Part shown: positions 34,942 to 44,399 of the stretch, in pieces
Layout: each line of letters begins with the position of its first letter
Position numbering within the stretch: the stretch's first letter is position 1
Assembly: GCF_024733555.1 (NCBI RefSeq)
Contig: NZ_JANIOF010000003.1
Coordinates: 248,001 to 312,000 of the forward strand
Source of the DNA: Paenibacillus sp. SC116
Lineage (GTDB): Bacteria; Bacillota; Bacilli; Paenibacillales; Paenibacillaceae
DNA: 64,000 bases
Reading direction: 5' to 3'
Position numbers and translations under genes: made by a program
The notes under the pieces: generated by a model
The model's database searches: none
Told to the model about the DNA's origin: nothing
The model's input: the letters and a program-made list of their open reading frames with translations, nothing else

Positions 34942-35117
34942 GACAATTATGCAGTTATTTCATCTGTAAATAGGCTGTTTTAGGCTATTTACGACAAAAA
35001 TACATTTATTTTGGTGTCCTTGACCATTTCAGCTGCCTAATTGAGAAAAATAACTGCACATTTGTCCGTTTTTATAGTCAAATGATGTTTTCTCATTAAA
35101 ATAACTGCATTTTTGTC
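34942..35117. repeat. Array of four 19-bp repeats, two inverted and two direct
   Basis: The unit AAATAACTGCAYWWTTGTC occurs at 35048-35066 and 35098-35116, and its reverse complement at 34942-34960 and, with two mismatches, at 34993-35011. Spacing between starts is 51, 55 and 50 bases, so the array is nearly symmetric about 35030. The arrangement resembles an interspersed intergenic repeat able to fold into long hairpins. It lies between nrdA and the Mn catalase gene and contains no ORF. Confidence 0.65.
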
Positions 35118-35227
35118 CATAGCATTATGATATATGCACGTTAGTGGTAGATCTCGTGAATACCAAACCAATACCACTTCGTGAATATCACACGGTTCCG
35201 TTCCAACTAATTTTTTTTGAATGACAA

Positions 35228-36124
35228 TTACAATCCCGCGTTCTTTTGCAGACGGCGGACGATGGCCATAAAGTCTTCCTTGGAGATGCCAGGGGCAAAT
35301 TCTTCAGGAAGGTCATCCAAGTCAGGAATCGGATGGCCTTCGGGTGTTCCTTGCTTCACTTCCAGCGGTTTGCCGTCACCCGGATGTTTGCCGCTCCAAA
35401 TGAGCCCGATGTCCTTATAGTCATTGTCACTCCACGTATACAGGATGTGGCCAAGCCCCTGATCCTCAAATTTGCGGGCTGTCTCAAATGCGCGATTGTC
35501 CAGGTTCGGGATCGGCAGCATCTTGGTAACATCGACCCCTGTTGCAATTTCCAATGCCTTCGAGTAGGCAAGAACATGGGTGCCGCCACGAACGAGAAGA
35601 TATCCAATCATGGCACGGGCAGTAGGGTGGTCTGTCATTTCATATACCCTCATCTTATGAGTGCGAGCGCCGCATTCGAGGAAGAAGTTATGCAGTAGAT
35701 CAAGCACAAGATTGCCACTGTTAAATACGTAGTCTCCCGCCCATGGCCGGCCCATTGAATCCCCAACGACGGTCGTTTGAGCATTCGCGATAAAGTGATA
35801 CGTGTTGCGGGCATTCACGCCCACATGCAGCGGTGTTTTATTAGGATTACCCGGCTTGGTGCTGCCTGAAAGCACAATGTTGATTGCATTGGAGACAAGT
35901 TCAACATGCCCGAACTCTTCTGCTGTGATGCTGGCAACGATATCATAGAAAGGCTTTAATTTTCGTTTCTGCCGGAAGTTGAACGACTGAAACATATAAT
36001 TGTTTAAAGTAGACATCTCACCGAACCGTCCGCCCAGCAATTCCTGTACAGCGGCAGCCGCATTCGGGTCCCCTTCTTTTAAGACAGGCAAATCTATTGC
36101 CAGTCGATTGATTCGTTTAAACAT
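35228..36124 (-). CDS. Manganese catalase
   Basis: A 298-residue protein of the dimanganese catalase family. The four-helix bundle ligands are visible: Glu in AAVQELLGGRFGEMST, Glu/His in TAEEFGHVELV, Glu in FFLECGARTHKMRVYEMTDHPTARAMIGYLLVRGGTHVLAY with its following His. It disproportionates hydrogen peroxide without haem. A similar type, YjqC/CotJC, is coat-associated in Bacillus, so spore location is possible. AAAGGAGG lies 8 bases upstream of the ATG. It is monocistronic. Confidence 0.92.
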   Translation of the reverse strand: MFKRINRLAIDLPVLKEGDPNAAAAVQELLGGRFGEMSTLNNYMFQSFNFRQKRKLKPFYDIVASITAEEFGHVELVSNAINIVLSGSTKPGNPNKTPLHVGVNARNTYHFIANAQTTVVGDSMGRPWAGDYVFNSGNLVLDLLHNFFLECGARTHKMRVYEMTDHPTARAMIGYLLVRGGTHVLAYSKALEIATGVDVTKMLPIPNLDNRAFETARKFEDQGLGHILYTWSDNDYKDIGLIWSGKHPGDGKPLEVKQGTPEGHPIPDLDDLPEEFAPGISKEDFMAIVRRLQKNAGL

Positions 36125-36373
36125 CTGAAGACCTCCTTTATCAGGGAGCGAATCTGTTTAGCCCGACATCGACAGCGTCTCTTCATTTCACTTCACATCA
36201 AGCTGCCTATTTTTATTGCACAAGCTCATAAAGTTCATCATCATCCATTGTTCTAGACCTATGCCGACGACAGAATGTCTTATGTCTGCAACCTACAAAG
36301 CGTCTCGTTTGACCTCGATATGAGGGTCTTTTACAATAGTGACAAGATCCGGATCCATAAAGGGGAATGACGT

Positions 36374-37075
36374 GTGTACAAAATAATGATCGTTGAAGAT
36401 GATCCGAAAATAGCAGAACTATTAGCCTCTCATATTGAGAAATATGGGTATGACAGTATCGTTGTTCAAGATTTTGCTTCTGTTCAAGACGAGTTTCAAC
36501 GCATTCAGCCTCATGTTGTGGTGATGGACGTCAATTTGCCCAGCTATGATGGATATTACTGGTGTAGGCAAATTCGCATGGTATCCACTTGTCCAATCTT
36601 GTTCTTATCGGCGCGCAGCGGTGAAATGGATCAAGTGTTGGCACTAGAGAGTGGCGCGGATGATTATATTACGAAACCTTTTTCACGAGAAATTGTGATG
36701 GCCAAGATTCGCAGTCAAATTCGGCGTGTATACGGCGACTACGCAATTAAGGAGCGTACGGTAGAAAAGTACGGCATGATGCTGTATCCAGAACGGCTGG
36801 AGCTTCATCTCAAGGATCATATGGTCTCGTTGACCAAGAAGGAAGCTGTCCTCACCGAGACACTGCTCGAAGCTTGTCCGCGTATCGTGAAGCGAGATAC
36901 GATTTTGGACAAGCTATGGGACGATGAAAGCTATATCGATGACAATACGTTGAGCGTCAACATTACCCGTTTACGGAAGAAGCTATTGGATCTCGGTGTG
37001 GAAGATGCACTCGAGACGGTGCGCGGAGTAGGCTATCGTTTAAATCAAACATGGTCTAGTGAAGGTGAGTCATGA
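36374..37075 (+). CDS. bceR: BceR-like response regulator
   Basis: A 233-residue OmpR-family regulator with receiver domain (acidic pocket near residues 8-10, phosphorylatable Asp52 in VVMDVNLPSYDGYYWC, Lys101 in YITKPF) and a winged-helix output domain (RIVKRDTILDKLWDDESYIDDNTLSVNITRLRKKL). The latter motif is typical of the BceR/PsdR group. The GTG start follows GGGG by 8 bases. Its end overlaps the histidine kinase start by ATGA. It is expected to activate the ABC genes downstream through the TnACA-N4-TGTAA-like site at 38147. Confidence 0.85.
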   Translation: MYKIMIVEDDPKIAELLASHIEKYGYDSIVVQDFASVQDEFQRIQPHVVVMDVNLPSYDGYYWCRQIRMVSTCPILFLSARSGEMDQVLALESGADDYITKPFSREIVMAKIRSQIRRVYGDYAIKERTVEKYGMMLYPERLELHLKDHMVSLTKKEAVLTETLLEACPRIVKRDTILDKLWDDESYIDDNTLSVNITRLRKKLLDLGVEDALETVRGVGYRLNQTWSSEGES

Positions 37076-38055
37076 GACTGTTCATTCGTGAACATATCCC
37101 ACTGATAGGCTTTACGATTATTCAATTATTCCTCGTGCTGCTCGTTGTATGGTTTGATGGTTACAAGCAAATAGGGACAGCATTGTACGCGATGTTTCTT
37201 GGAGTTTTTGTACTGTTGGGATATTTGATATACCGATATGTGACCCATCGGAAGCTGTATGAACGGCTTTCTCGACCGCTCGCTTCCATTCATGATGGAG
37301 GGATAACAGCCGATACACCGCTAGGACACGCAGTAGACACCCTATTGGAGACACAATATGGCTATTATCAACAGCAGCTCAAGACGTGGGAGCGTAAGCA
37401 GCAGGACCATCTTACCTTTATGAACCAATGGGTTCATCAGATGAAGACCCCACTGTCTGTTATCGAACTCATCATCCAAGATGGTGAGGATATCGATTTG
37501 ACAAGCATCTCGGAAGAAACGGATCGACTTCGGCAAGGGCTTGAAATGGTTCTTTATATGTCTCGGCTGGAGACATTCGCTCAAGATTTTCATGTGGATC
37601 GGGTATCGTTGCATGCAGTTGTCAAAGATGCCATTCAGGACAATAAGGGATTTTTCATTCGCAGCTATGTGTATCCGGAGAATTTAGTTCCGAACGAGCT
37701 GTTGGTGGAGACCGATGTGAAGTGGCTGCGTTTCGTTATTCATCAGCTGCTATCTAATGCCATTAAATATTCAGCAGGTAGCCGAGAAAAGGTAACCATA
37801 TCGGCGTATGCGCAGGATCGTTCTGTCATTTTGGAAGTGAAGGATCGTGGTGCAGGCATACCTAAGCAGGATTTATCTCGCGTATTTAGAGCGTTTTATA
37901 CGGGGGAGAATGGGAGAGTATATCGGGAATCGACAGGGATGGGGTTGTATCTCGTTAAAGAAGTTATTGATAATCTCCATCACCACATTTCCCTTGAATC
38001 GACGGTTGGAGTCGGCACGACCGTTCGCATTGAATTTCCACATGCATTGTCATAG
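37072..38055 (+). CDS. bceS: BceS-like intramembrane-sensing histidine kinase
   Basis: A 327-residue kinase with two close membrane helices (about residues 10-30 and 36-56) and almost no external loop, so it cannot sense ligand alone; in this family the BceAB transporter is the sensor. The phosphoacceptor His122 lies in NQWVHQMKTPLSVIE, followed by N-box HQLLSNAIKYS, DRGAGIP and GMGLYLVK ATPase motifs. Phosphorylates the regulator encoded just upstream. A terminator follows, so the transporter genes have their own promoter. Confidence 0.87.
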   Translation: MRLFIREHIPLIGFTIIQLFLVLLVVWFDGYKQIGTALYAMFLGVFVLLGYLIYRYVTHRKLYERLSRPLASIHDGGITADTPLGHAVDTLLETQYGYYQQQLKTWERKQQDHLTFMNQWVHQMKTPLSVIELIIQDGEDIDLTSISEETDRLRQGLEMVLYMSRLETFAQDFHVDRVSLHAVVKDAIQDNKGFFIRSYVYPENLVPNELLVETDVKWLRFVIHQLLSNAIKYSAGSREKVTISAYAQDRSVILEVKDRGAGIPKQDLSRVFRAFYTGENGRVYRESTGMGLYLVKEVIDNLHHHISLESTVGVGTTVRIEFPHALS

Positions 38056-38074
38056 CTGATCATAGGAAGAACAC

Positions 38075-38112
38075 AAGAACGGGGCTGTTCCATCATTCCT
38101 CGTTCTTTTTTT
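38075..38112 (+). terminator. Terminator between bceRS and the transporter genes
   Basis: AAGAACG(GGG) / (CCT)CGTTCTT (38075-38084 with 38098-38107) followed by TTTTT. Confidence 0.75.
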
Positions 38113-38146
38113 ATGGCGTGCAGCACATACAGGTGCGAACATAACC

Positions 38147-38160
38147 TTACAATGTTGTTA
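38147..38160. promoter_or_regulatory. BceR-type operator
   Basis: TTACA-ATGT-TGTTA matches the TnACA-N4-TGTAA binding consensus of BceR-like regulators at all but one position. It lies 45 bases upstream of a TATACT -10-like box (38205-38210) with no good -35, as expected for an activated promoter driving the transporter genes. Confidence 0.6.
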
Positions 38161-38236
38161 GCTTGGTGAAAGATGGAAAGGTAGGAGGAGGCGCAGAGGT
38201 GGTCTATACTAAGTGCATCTAAGAAAAGGAGACGGA

Positions 38237-39010
38237 ATGATGGAAATCGTAAACGTTCGTGACCTTTGTAAAATATATAAAGAAAAAGTAGCGTATGAGG
38301 CCTTGACCAATATTGATTTAACGATTGCCAAGGGAGAGTTTGTTGGTATTATGGGACCTTCCGGAAGCGGCAAAACAACACTGCTTAATATTATTTCAAC
38401 GGTCGATGCGCCCACTTCTGGCGAAGTTAAAATCAACGGACAATACCCGCATGATTTGTATCCTGAACAGCTAGCTTCTTTCCGCCGTAAGGAATTAGGC
38501 TTCGTGTTTCAGTCGTTCAACTTGTTGAACACACTTACAGTAGAAGAAAATATACTGCTGCCCCTCACGCTTGAAGGGATATCTCTTAAAGAAATGGATA
38601 TCAAAGTGAAAGCGATAGCGCAAAAGCTCGGCATATCCGAAATTTTGCATAAGCGCACGTACGAAATATCTGGCGGTCAAGCACAGCGAACCGCGATTGC
38701 TCGCGCACTCATACACAACCCGAAGCTTGTGCTGGCTGATGAGCCAACAGGCAATCTGGACTCAAAGGCAGCTCGCGATGTCATGGAATTGATGGCTCAT
38801 TTGAACCGAACAGAACAGACGACGATGATGTTGGTGACGCATGATGCAATGGCAGCCAGCTACTGCAACCGTGTCGTTTTTATCAAGGATGGCAAATTCC
38901 ACAATGAGATTGAATGCGGCGAGAGCCGGGAGGAGTTCTACCAGAAAATCATTCATGTCCTATCGCTGTTGGGAGGGTATCGACATGACGTTTCGTCAAT
39001 TCGCGTTTAG
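38237..39010 (+). CDS. bceA: BceA-like ABC transporter ATPase
   Basis: About 257 residues with Walker A GPSGSGKTT, signature SGGQAQRTAIARAL, Walker B LVLADEPTGNLDS and a His switch VTHD, the MacB/BceA type. With the permease it forms a peptide-antibiotic detoxification module that also acts as sensor for the kinase. Two adjacent ATG codons (38237 and 38240) follow AAGGAG by 5 and 8 bases. The C-terminal end overlaps the permease start by 26 bases, so the two are translationally coupled. Confidence 0.9.
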   Translation: MMEIVNVRDLCKIYKEKVAYEALTNIDLTIAKGEFVGIMGPSGSGKTTLLNIISTVDAPTSGEVKINGQYPHDLYPEQLASFRRKELGFVFQSFNLLNTLTVEENILLPLTLEGISLKEMDIKVKAIAQKLGISEILHKRTYEISGGQAQRTAIARALIHNPKLVLADEPTGNLDSKAARDVMELMAHLNRTEQTTMMLVTHDAMAASYCNRVVFIKDGKFHNEIECGESREEFYQKIIHVLSLLGGYRHDVSSIRV

Positions 39011-40889
39011 AAATATCATTCGGAATAAACGTGTCTATGTAGCGCATTTTTTGAGCAGTTCTTTTTCCGTTATGATTTTCTTCATTTATGCGCTGCTGCT
39101 GTTTCATCCTAATTTGCAAGGCGAGTTGGCCTCCACTAGCATTACCATTAGTCAATTCGGCATGATGGCTATGAAAGCATCGCAATATATTATTTTTACC
39201 TTTTCATTTTTCTTCTGTATGTATTCCGTCAGTGCATTTTTGAAGGCACGCAAGCGAGAGTTTGGTATTTTGATGGTGCAGGGGATGTCACCGAAGCAGC
39301 TTCATCAGCTTTTGTTTATGGAAAATATGATGATTGGTCTAGCTTCGATTATTGTTGGCATCTTAACGGGAGTTGTGTTGTCTAAACTCATTCTACTTGT
39401 TAGTGCCAGCGTGCTATTCATACGAAACGGGCTGCCCTTCTATATACCGTGGCAAGCCATTTCCTTAACAACAATGACGTTCATTGTCATGTTTTTGTTA
39501 GTCTCGCTGCTCACATCAAGGATGGTGAAAGCCAATCAGTTGATTGAGCTGATTCGATCAGCAGATAAGCCTAAGCCTGAGCCGAAGGCATCCGTGTGGT
39601 TAGCGTTGTTGTCAATTGTGCTCATCGTAGCAGGATATGCAACTGTGTTTTATTTTGCGCTGAAAGAACAATCTCCGTATATCCTTCTTACCTGTGTCAT
39701 TCTTACGGTGGCGGGGACGTATTTCTTATTTACACAGCTGAGTGTGTATGTGATTCGTTTGTTACGCTCCAGGAGAGGGCTTCTGCTCCGCAAAACGAAT
39801 CTACTAGTACTGTCGGAGCTGGGCTATCGGATGCGAGATAATGCCGTGATGTTCTTTATGGTTGCGGTTGTAACGGCTGCCTCCTTAACAGGTATCGGTA
39901 CTTCTTTTGCCCTGCTCAATCCAGGTCTTGCTGCTATGGAGAAGCCGTACGCATTTACGTATAACTCCCTCGGGAATAATCCGTATGAAGAAGAGCATTG
40001 GAAGATGATAGAGGATGAGCTTGGGCGGGCGGGATTTGATTATGAGTCAGCTAAAATAGAAGTGACCCATACAAACAATGGAGAGGGTTTGCTTACGCTG
40101 TCTGACTATAACAGCTTGGCCGGGATGCTCGGATATCCACCAGAAACATTATCCGATCCGAATGAGGTTCTATTAGCCCCTACAACAGTATTTCAACAAA
40201 CCCAGTTCAACAAGAAGGCAATGATACCAGAAACCGTGACGATAGCTGTTGGAGATTCAAAATATGATATGAGGGTGAAAACAGCAGGAGCGGCAATTGT
40301 AGACGCTTACGTGGAAATGGTTATCGTGGTGCCTGATGAGCTAGCGGAGCATGCAAATTTCGAATCATCAGAGCATATTAAATTTGTCGTTAAGGACTGG
40401 GAATATACACAAGAAGTAGCACGAAAGATCGAGGCTAACTTAGAGGGAAATCCCGATGCTTATGGAGATTTTTACTTTGAATCGCTGGTTACACACTGGC
40501 TTACTTCCAAACAGGAAAATGGCATTATTCTTATGGTAAGCGTACTTATTAGCATCGTATTCTTTACGTTCGCAGCCAGCTTCCTGTATTTCCGATTGTA
40601 TACGGACCTTGAGCGAGATCGCCAGCATTACAACATGATTGCGAAAGTTGGATTGAGCCGGAAAGAAATGGGGCGAGTCGTCACCGTCCAATTCATGTTA
40701 ATGTTCTTCCTGCCTTTCCTAGTCGCAGTTGTCCATAGTAGTGTCGCATTTATGGCCTTGCAGCAATTAGTGAGTTATTCCGTCTTACAGGCATCGATTT
40801 TTATTTTTATTTCCTTTGCTGCTGTTCAGTTCGCATACTTCATCGGAATTAGATGGCGCTATCTTCGTAATTTGACGCGTTCGATGTAG
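38985..40889 (+). CDS. bceB: BceB-like FtsX-domain ABC permease
   Basis: About 634 residues with ten predicted helices: helix 1 near residues 17-40, three helices to about 230, a pair near 240-300, then helix 7 near 335, a large external domain of about 200 residues (360-555), which binds peptide-lipid complexes in this family, and a final three-helix FtsX block. This is the BceB/YtsD plan. The ATG at 38985 follows GGGAGG by 8 bases and lies within the ATPase gene; a longer frame from 38841 is only antisense-free overlap. A terminator follows directly. Confidence 0.88.
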   Translation: MTFRQFAFRNIIRNKRVYVAHFLSSSFSVMIFFIYALLLFHPNLQGELASTSITISQFGMMAMKASQYIIFTFSFFFCMYSVSAFLKARKREFGILMVQGMSPKQLHQLLFMENMMIGLASIIVGILTGVVLSKLILLVSASVLFIRNGLPFYIPWQAISLTTMTFIVMFLLVSLLTSRMVKANQLIELIRSADKPKPEPKASVWLALLSIVLIVAGYATVFYFALKEQSPYILLTCVILTVAGTYFLFTQLSVYVIRLLRSRRGLLLRKTNLLVLSELGYRMRDNAVMFFMVAVVTAASLTGIGTSFALLNPGLAAMEKPYAFTYNSLGNNPYEEEHWKMIEDELGRAGFDYESAKIEVTHTNNGEGLLTLSDYNSLAGMLGYPPETLSDPNEVLLAPTTVFQQTQFNKKAMIPETVTIAVGDSKYDMRVKTAGAAIVDAYVEMVIVVPDELAEHANFESSEHIKFVVKDWEYTQEVARKIEANLEGNPDAYGDFYFESLVTHWLTSKQENGIILMVSVLISIVFFTFAASFLYFRLYTDLERDRQHYNMIAKVGLSRKEMGRVVTVQFMLMFFLPFLVAVVHSSVAFMALQQLVSYSVLQASIFIFISFAAVQFAYFIGIRWRYLRNLTRSM

Positions 40890-40899
40890 GTGCAATAAG

Positions 40900-40976
40900 A
40901 AATCCCCTTACGAATTGAGATCTTTGCTGCTTCAAGGAGTGGCGCATATCTCGCTTTCGTTAAGGGGATTTTTTTG
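40900..40976 (+). terminator. Terminator of the bceAB operon
   Basis: AAATCCCCTTA / TAAGGGGATTT closes a long imperfect hairpin with an inner GAGAT/ATCTC helix and is followed by TTTTTG. Confidence 0.8.
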
Positions 40977-41021
40977 TTTTATGAAAAGATAGGATGGTTC
41001 ATCGCCAGTACTAGAACAAGG

Positions 41022-42032
41022 TTACCATCCACGCTTATAAGGCTGTGGTGGCTCCAGCTTGGCATCCAAGACTGCAGCAGCACGGCGCGGCCAATAAGGA
41101 TCGCGCAGCAATTCGCGGCCTATGAACACTAGATCTGCACGATGATTACGCACAATGTCTTCTGCGTGAGTAGGCTCCGTTATAAGTCCAACCGCTCCCG
41201 TTAAGATGCCCGTCGATTGACGAATCATCGAAGCATAGTTGATTTGATAGCCAGGGTAGGCTTTGACTGGATACGGTACCGTTCCACCTGAGCTGCAGTC
41301 TACGACGTCTACGCCCTGTGACTTCATGCGGCGTGCATAGTCTGTATAGGTCTCAATGGAATTGCCGTTTTCCGCATATTCATTTGCTGATATACGAACG
41401 AATAAAGGTTTATCCCACACATGACGGACGCTATCGATGATTTCTTCCAAGAAACGATAGCGGTTGTCGCTGTTTCCACCGTATTGATCTCTTCGCTCAT
41501 TTGCGAGTGGAGACAAAAATTCATTGATAAGATAGCCATGAGCCGCATGAAGCTCCACGACATCAAAGCCTGCTTGTTCTGCGCGCTGCGCTGCATCCGA
41601 GAACGCTTTGATTGCTTTGCGAATTTCTTCTTGCGACATTTCCTTAGGTACTTGATAGTCGCTATTAAATGCAATGGCCGAAGGAGCTACGGTATCAGGC
41701 ACTTCCGCTTTGCGGCCCGCATGAGCGAGCTGAATGCCGATTTTCATCCCATGTGCATGCACCATATCTGCGAGTCGACGCAAGCCTTCAATATGCTCAT
41801 CGCTCCATATGCCTAAGTCGCGAGTACTAATTCGCCCATTCGGCTGAACAGCTGTAGCTTCCACAATAATAAGGCCCACTTGTCCGACTGCACGTGATGC
41901 ATAGTGGACCAGATGCCAATCGTTTACTTTTCCGTCTTCGGTTTCACATGCGTACATACACATAGGCGACATGACAATCCGGTTTGGCAATGTGACATTA
42001 CGAATCGTTAACGGTTCGAATAAATGAGGCAT
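41022..42032 (-). CDS. namA: NADPH dehydrogenase of the old yellow enzyme family (YqjM/NamA)
   Basis: A 336-residue FMN-dependent TIM-barrel enzyme. MSPMCMYAC holds Cys25, equivalent to the FMN-tuning Cys of YqjM; HxxH-type substrate ligands are in [46 protein letters not shown] is the phosphate-binding C-terminus. It reduces activated alkenes, nitro compounds and quinones with NADPH and is stress-induced in B. subtilis. GGAGG precedes the ATG by 8 bases. It is a single-gene unit. Confidence 0.93.
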   Translation of the reverse strand: MPHLFEPLTIRNVTLPNRIVMSPMCMYACETEDGKVNDWHLVHYASRAVGQVGLIIVEATAVQPNGRISTRDLGIWSDEHIEGLRRLADMVHAHGMKIGIQLAHAGRKAEVPDTVAPSAIAFNSDYQVPKEMSQEEIRKAIKAFSDAAQRAEQAGFDVVELHAAHGYLINEFLSPLANERRDQYGGNSDNRYRFLEEIIDSVRHVWDKPLFVRISANEYAENGNSIETYTDYARRMKSQGVDVVDCSSGGTVPYPVKAYPGYQINYASMIRQSTGILTGAVGLITEPTHAEDIVRNHRADLVFIGRELLRDPYWPRRAAAVLDAKLEPPQPYKRGW

Positions 42033-42174
42033 ATCATTCCCTCCACCCTACTAGATCCATCGTTAATCTATCTTATTTCTAGTTATTTTGATATGTAGAC
42101 ACACATACATTATACCTGTTCATAAGAGTACTTACCAATCACATACAGTAGGCGGACATAAGGATATTTTTCTA

Positions 42175-42214
42175 ACACGCAGAAGCTAGTTTAGAGAAAA
42201 TAGCTTCTGCGTGT
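42175..42214. other. 14-bp perfect inverted repeat between the hydrolase and namA
   Basis: ACACGCAGAAGCTA / TAGCTTCTGCGTGT pair perfectly with a 12-base loop. There is no T-run on the minus strand after it, so termination of the hydrolase gene by this stem would be atypical; a regulatory role in the namA upstream region is equally possible. Confidence 0.5.
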
Positions 42215-42269
42215 GTTCACGTTATAAAGGATTACGCTATGAAGGATTTAGAATGTGTTGCGTATATTT

Positions 42270-43199
42270 TTACGATAACACTTGGTTAAACCATTGAATG
42301 ACATCTGCCGTAACTTCATCACGATTCGTATCATTGAGCAGCTCGTGTCTTCCTTCTTTGTACGTAATCATTTTCACGGATCGCGAGCCCGTTTGCTGTA
42401 ATAACTTCTCTAGATGAGGTACACCTTTGCCGAACTTGCTCACTGGATCCATATCGCCAGCAATAAGTAGAATAGGAAGATCGTTTGGTATGCGTGCAAG
42501 TTGTTCTGGGCGGTGAATCCGGCGCAGCATCCGGAACATCTCTTCGTAGAAGCCTACACTGCAAATGAAGCCGCAGTAAGGGTCTTCCACATATTTGCGC
42601 ACTTCATCTTTATCACGGGACAACCAGTCGAACGAAGTTTCGCTCGGCTGGAAGCGACGATTAAATCCGCCAAAAGCCAAGTTGTTAATCATATTGCTAT
42701 GATACGTACGCCCACGCATTTTTCCAATCCACATTGCGAGTGCGATGCCTGCTCCCAGCTCAGGTCCACGAGGGCCATTACTGCCGCACAGTACAGCACC
42801 TTTCAAGCGTTGCCCGTACTCCGCAAGGTAGTCCGTAGATAAAAATGAACCCATGCTATGTCCAAATAGCAGCAAAGGCAGTTGTGGATGAGCCGTTTCA
42901 ATATGTCTGCTCAAAAGATCCATGTCCTGCACCATATGTCTCATATCGTTCGCTTCCAGATGGCCCAGCAGTTCATTGCTAACAGATGTTTGACCGTGAC
43001 CGCGATGGTCGTTGGCGTAGACGATATACCCGTGTTCGGTCAAGGAGCGAGCGAATCTTTCATAGCGCGATCCTGTCTCAGTCATGCCATGCGCAATTTG
43101 TACAACGGCGCGCACAGGCTTGCTCTCATCAGGCGACCATTGACTTATATGCAATGCAAGTCCGTCGTGTGCTTGCAGGGTGAAGGTGCGATGCTGCAT
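42270..43199 (-). CDS. Alpha/beta hydrolase, lysophospholipase/monoacylglycerol-lipase type
   Basis: A 309-residue hydrolase with an oxyanion motif AHGMTETGSRYERFA, ANDHRGHGQT, nucleophile Ser115 in GHSMG, the acidic residue in LLIAGDMDPVS and the His in YKEGRHELLND. This series is typical of COG2267 lysophospholipases and monoacylglycerol lipases. No signal peptide, so probably cytoplasmic; substrates may be monoglycerides or lysophospholipids. Ribosome binding site AGGAG is 13 bases upstream of the ATG. Confidence 0.88.
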   Translation of the reverse strand: MQHRTFTLQAHDGLALHISQWSPDESKPVRAVVQIAHGMTETGSRYERFARSLTEHGYIVYANDHRGHGQTSVSNELLGHLEANDMRHMVQDMDLLSRHIETAHPQLPLLLFGHSMGSFLSTDYLAEYGQRLKGAVLCGSNGPRGPELGAGIALAMWIGKMRGRTYHSNMINNLAFGGFNRRFQPSETSFDWLSRDKDEVRKYVEDPYCGFICSVGFYEEMFRMLRRIHRPEQLARIPNDLPILLIAGDMDPVSKFGKGVPHLEKLLQQTGSRSVKMITYKEGRHELLNDTNRDEVTADVIQWFNQVLS

Positions 43200-43361
43200 C
43201 GTAGTTGTTCAACTCCTAAATGAAGTGTTTTTATGGTGAGATCGTACTTTATATTGTAACTTGAAAATAGATGAAGTGCAGTGAAGCATTGCTCCTATTC
43301 ATTTCTTTCCCACTAAAAATGAAACATAAGCTATGAATGATAAATAAAGGAGATGATCGTT

Positions 43362-44264
43362 ATGGATATTGTTGAGCCAGTAACTATTTATCACTATGAT
43401 GCATTTTCGAATATAGCAGGCAAAGGCAATCCGGCAGGTGTAGTTCTTGATGCTGACCAATTAACGGCTGAGCACATGCAGTGTATTGCGCGGGATGTAG
43501 GCTTCAACGAGACCGTCTTCGTTTGTCCATCCAAGATTGCGGACCTCCGTCTCGTTTATTATACGCCAGGCCATGAGATGAATTTGTGTGGACACGCTAC
43601 TATAGCAGCATTAACCTGCCTTCTCGATGAGAAAAGAATAGTTGGGCGCACTGCTGTGACGATTGAGACGAAAGCAGGTGTATTACCGATTCATATCGAG
43701 CAGGGCGAGCAAGGTGAATGGCATATTACGATGAGGCAAGATGAGCCTCAATTTGTGCCCTACACGGGAAACCGCGGACAGTTGGCATCGCTAATTGGAT
43801 TGTCCGAGGGGGAGCTGCATCCTGATTTGCCCATTGTTTATGGAAGTACAGGGATATGGACATTGCTCGTTCCCATTACGAAGCGAAAAAGTTTTGGCGA
43901 TATGGTACCAGATTCTAAGGCATTTCCTAATTATCTATTACAAAATCCCAAAGCGTCTATTCATCCGTTTTGCCTAGAAACGGTAGATCCGACAGCGTTC
44001 ATGTACGCTCGACATTTTTCTTCACCCTATTCAGGTACGATTGAAGATGCTGTGACGGGAACGGCATCGGGAGTAATGGGAGCTTATTATTTGACTTATA
44101 TGGAGCCAATCCTGATGCAAGCTTCATTTCATGTTGAGCAAGGCTATGAACTTGGGAGAGAAGGCAAGGTAAGCGTACGTGTACAGCGGCTTGAAGAGGG
44201 GCCATTAGAAGTGAATATTTCGGGTATAGCAGCCTTTGTTAGAAAGTGGGATTGGCAGCGTTAG
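43362..44264 (+). CDS. PhzF-family isomerase
   Basis: A 300-residue protein with two DapF-like halves. Visible are YHYDAFSNIAGKGNPAGVVL, the catalytic Glu50 in GFNETVFV, TPGHEMNLCGHATIAA and, in the second half, SGTIEDAVTGTASGVMGAYYL. The family includes PhzF and trans-2,3-dihydro-3-hydroxyanthranilate isomerase-like enzymes; the real substrate is unknown and no phenazine genes are nearby. The second in-frame ATG is chosen because AAAGGAG lies 9 bases before it and overlaps the first. Confidence 0.88.
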   Translation: MDIVEPVTIYHYDAFSNIAGKGNPAGVVLDADQLTAEHMQCIARDVGFNETVFVCPSKIADLRLVYYTPGHEMNLCGHATIAALTCLLDEKRIVGRTAVTIETKAGVLPIHIEQGEQGEWHITMRQDEPQFVPYTGNRGQLASLIGLSEGELHPDLPIVYGSTGIWTLLVPITKRKSFGDMVPDSKAFPNYLLQNPKASIHPFCLETVDPTAFMYARHFSSPYSGTIEDAVTGTASGVMGAYYLTYMEPILMQASFHVEQGYELGREGKVSVRVQRLEEGPLEVNISGIAAFVRKWDWQR

Positions 44265-44385
44265 AAAAAAATATGAAATTTTGTTCCACAATATTGAAAA
44301 ATGGTTCATCGCTACCGATATAGTATTTGATGGTATAAATAGGCATATGTGATCAGATGCCTAAATGATAATTTTATAAGGAAAA

Positions 44386-44399
44386 CACCAATTTTGGTG
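44386..44399. promoter_or_regulatory. Palindrome in the leader of the gamma-glutamyltransferase gene
   Basis: CACCAA-TT-TTGGTG is a perfect 14-base palindrome 205 bases upstream of the start; a second inverted repeat GGCAT...ATGCC lies at 44342-44361. The 339-base AT-rich gap holds no credible gene. Regulator unknown. Confidence 0.35.

Noticed and set aside
34942..35117. CRISPR array
   Set aside because: Only four imperfect 19-bp units, two of them inverted, with no cas genes; this does not fit a CRISPR array.
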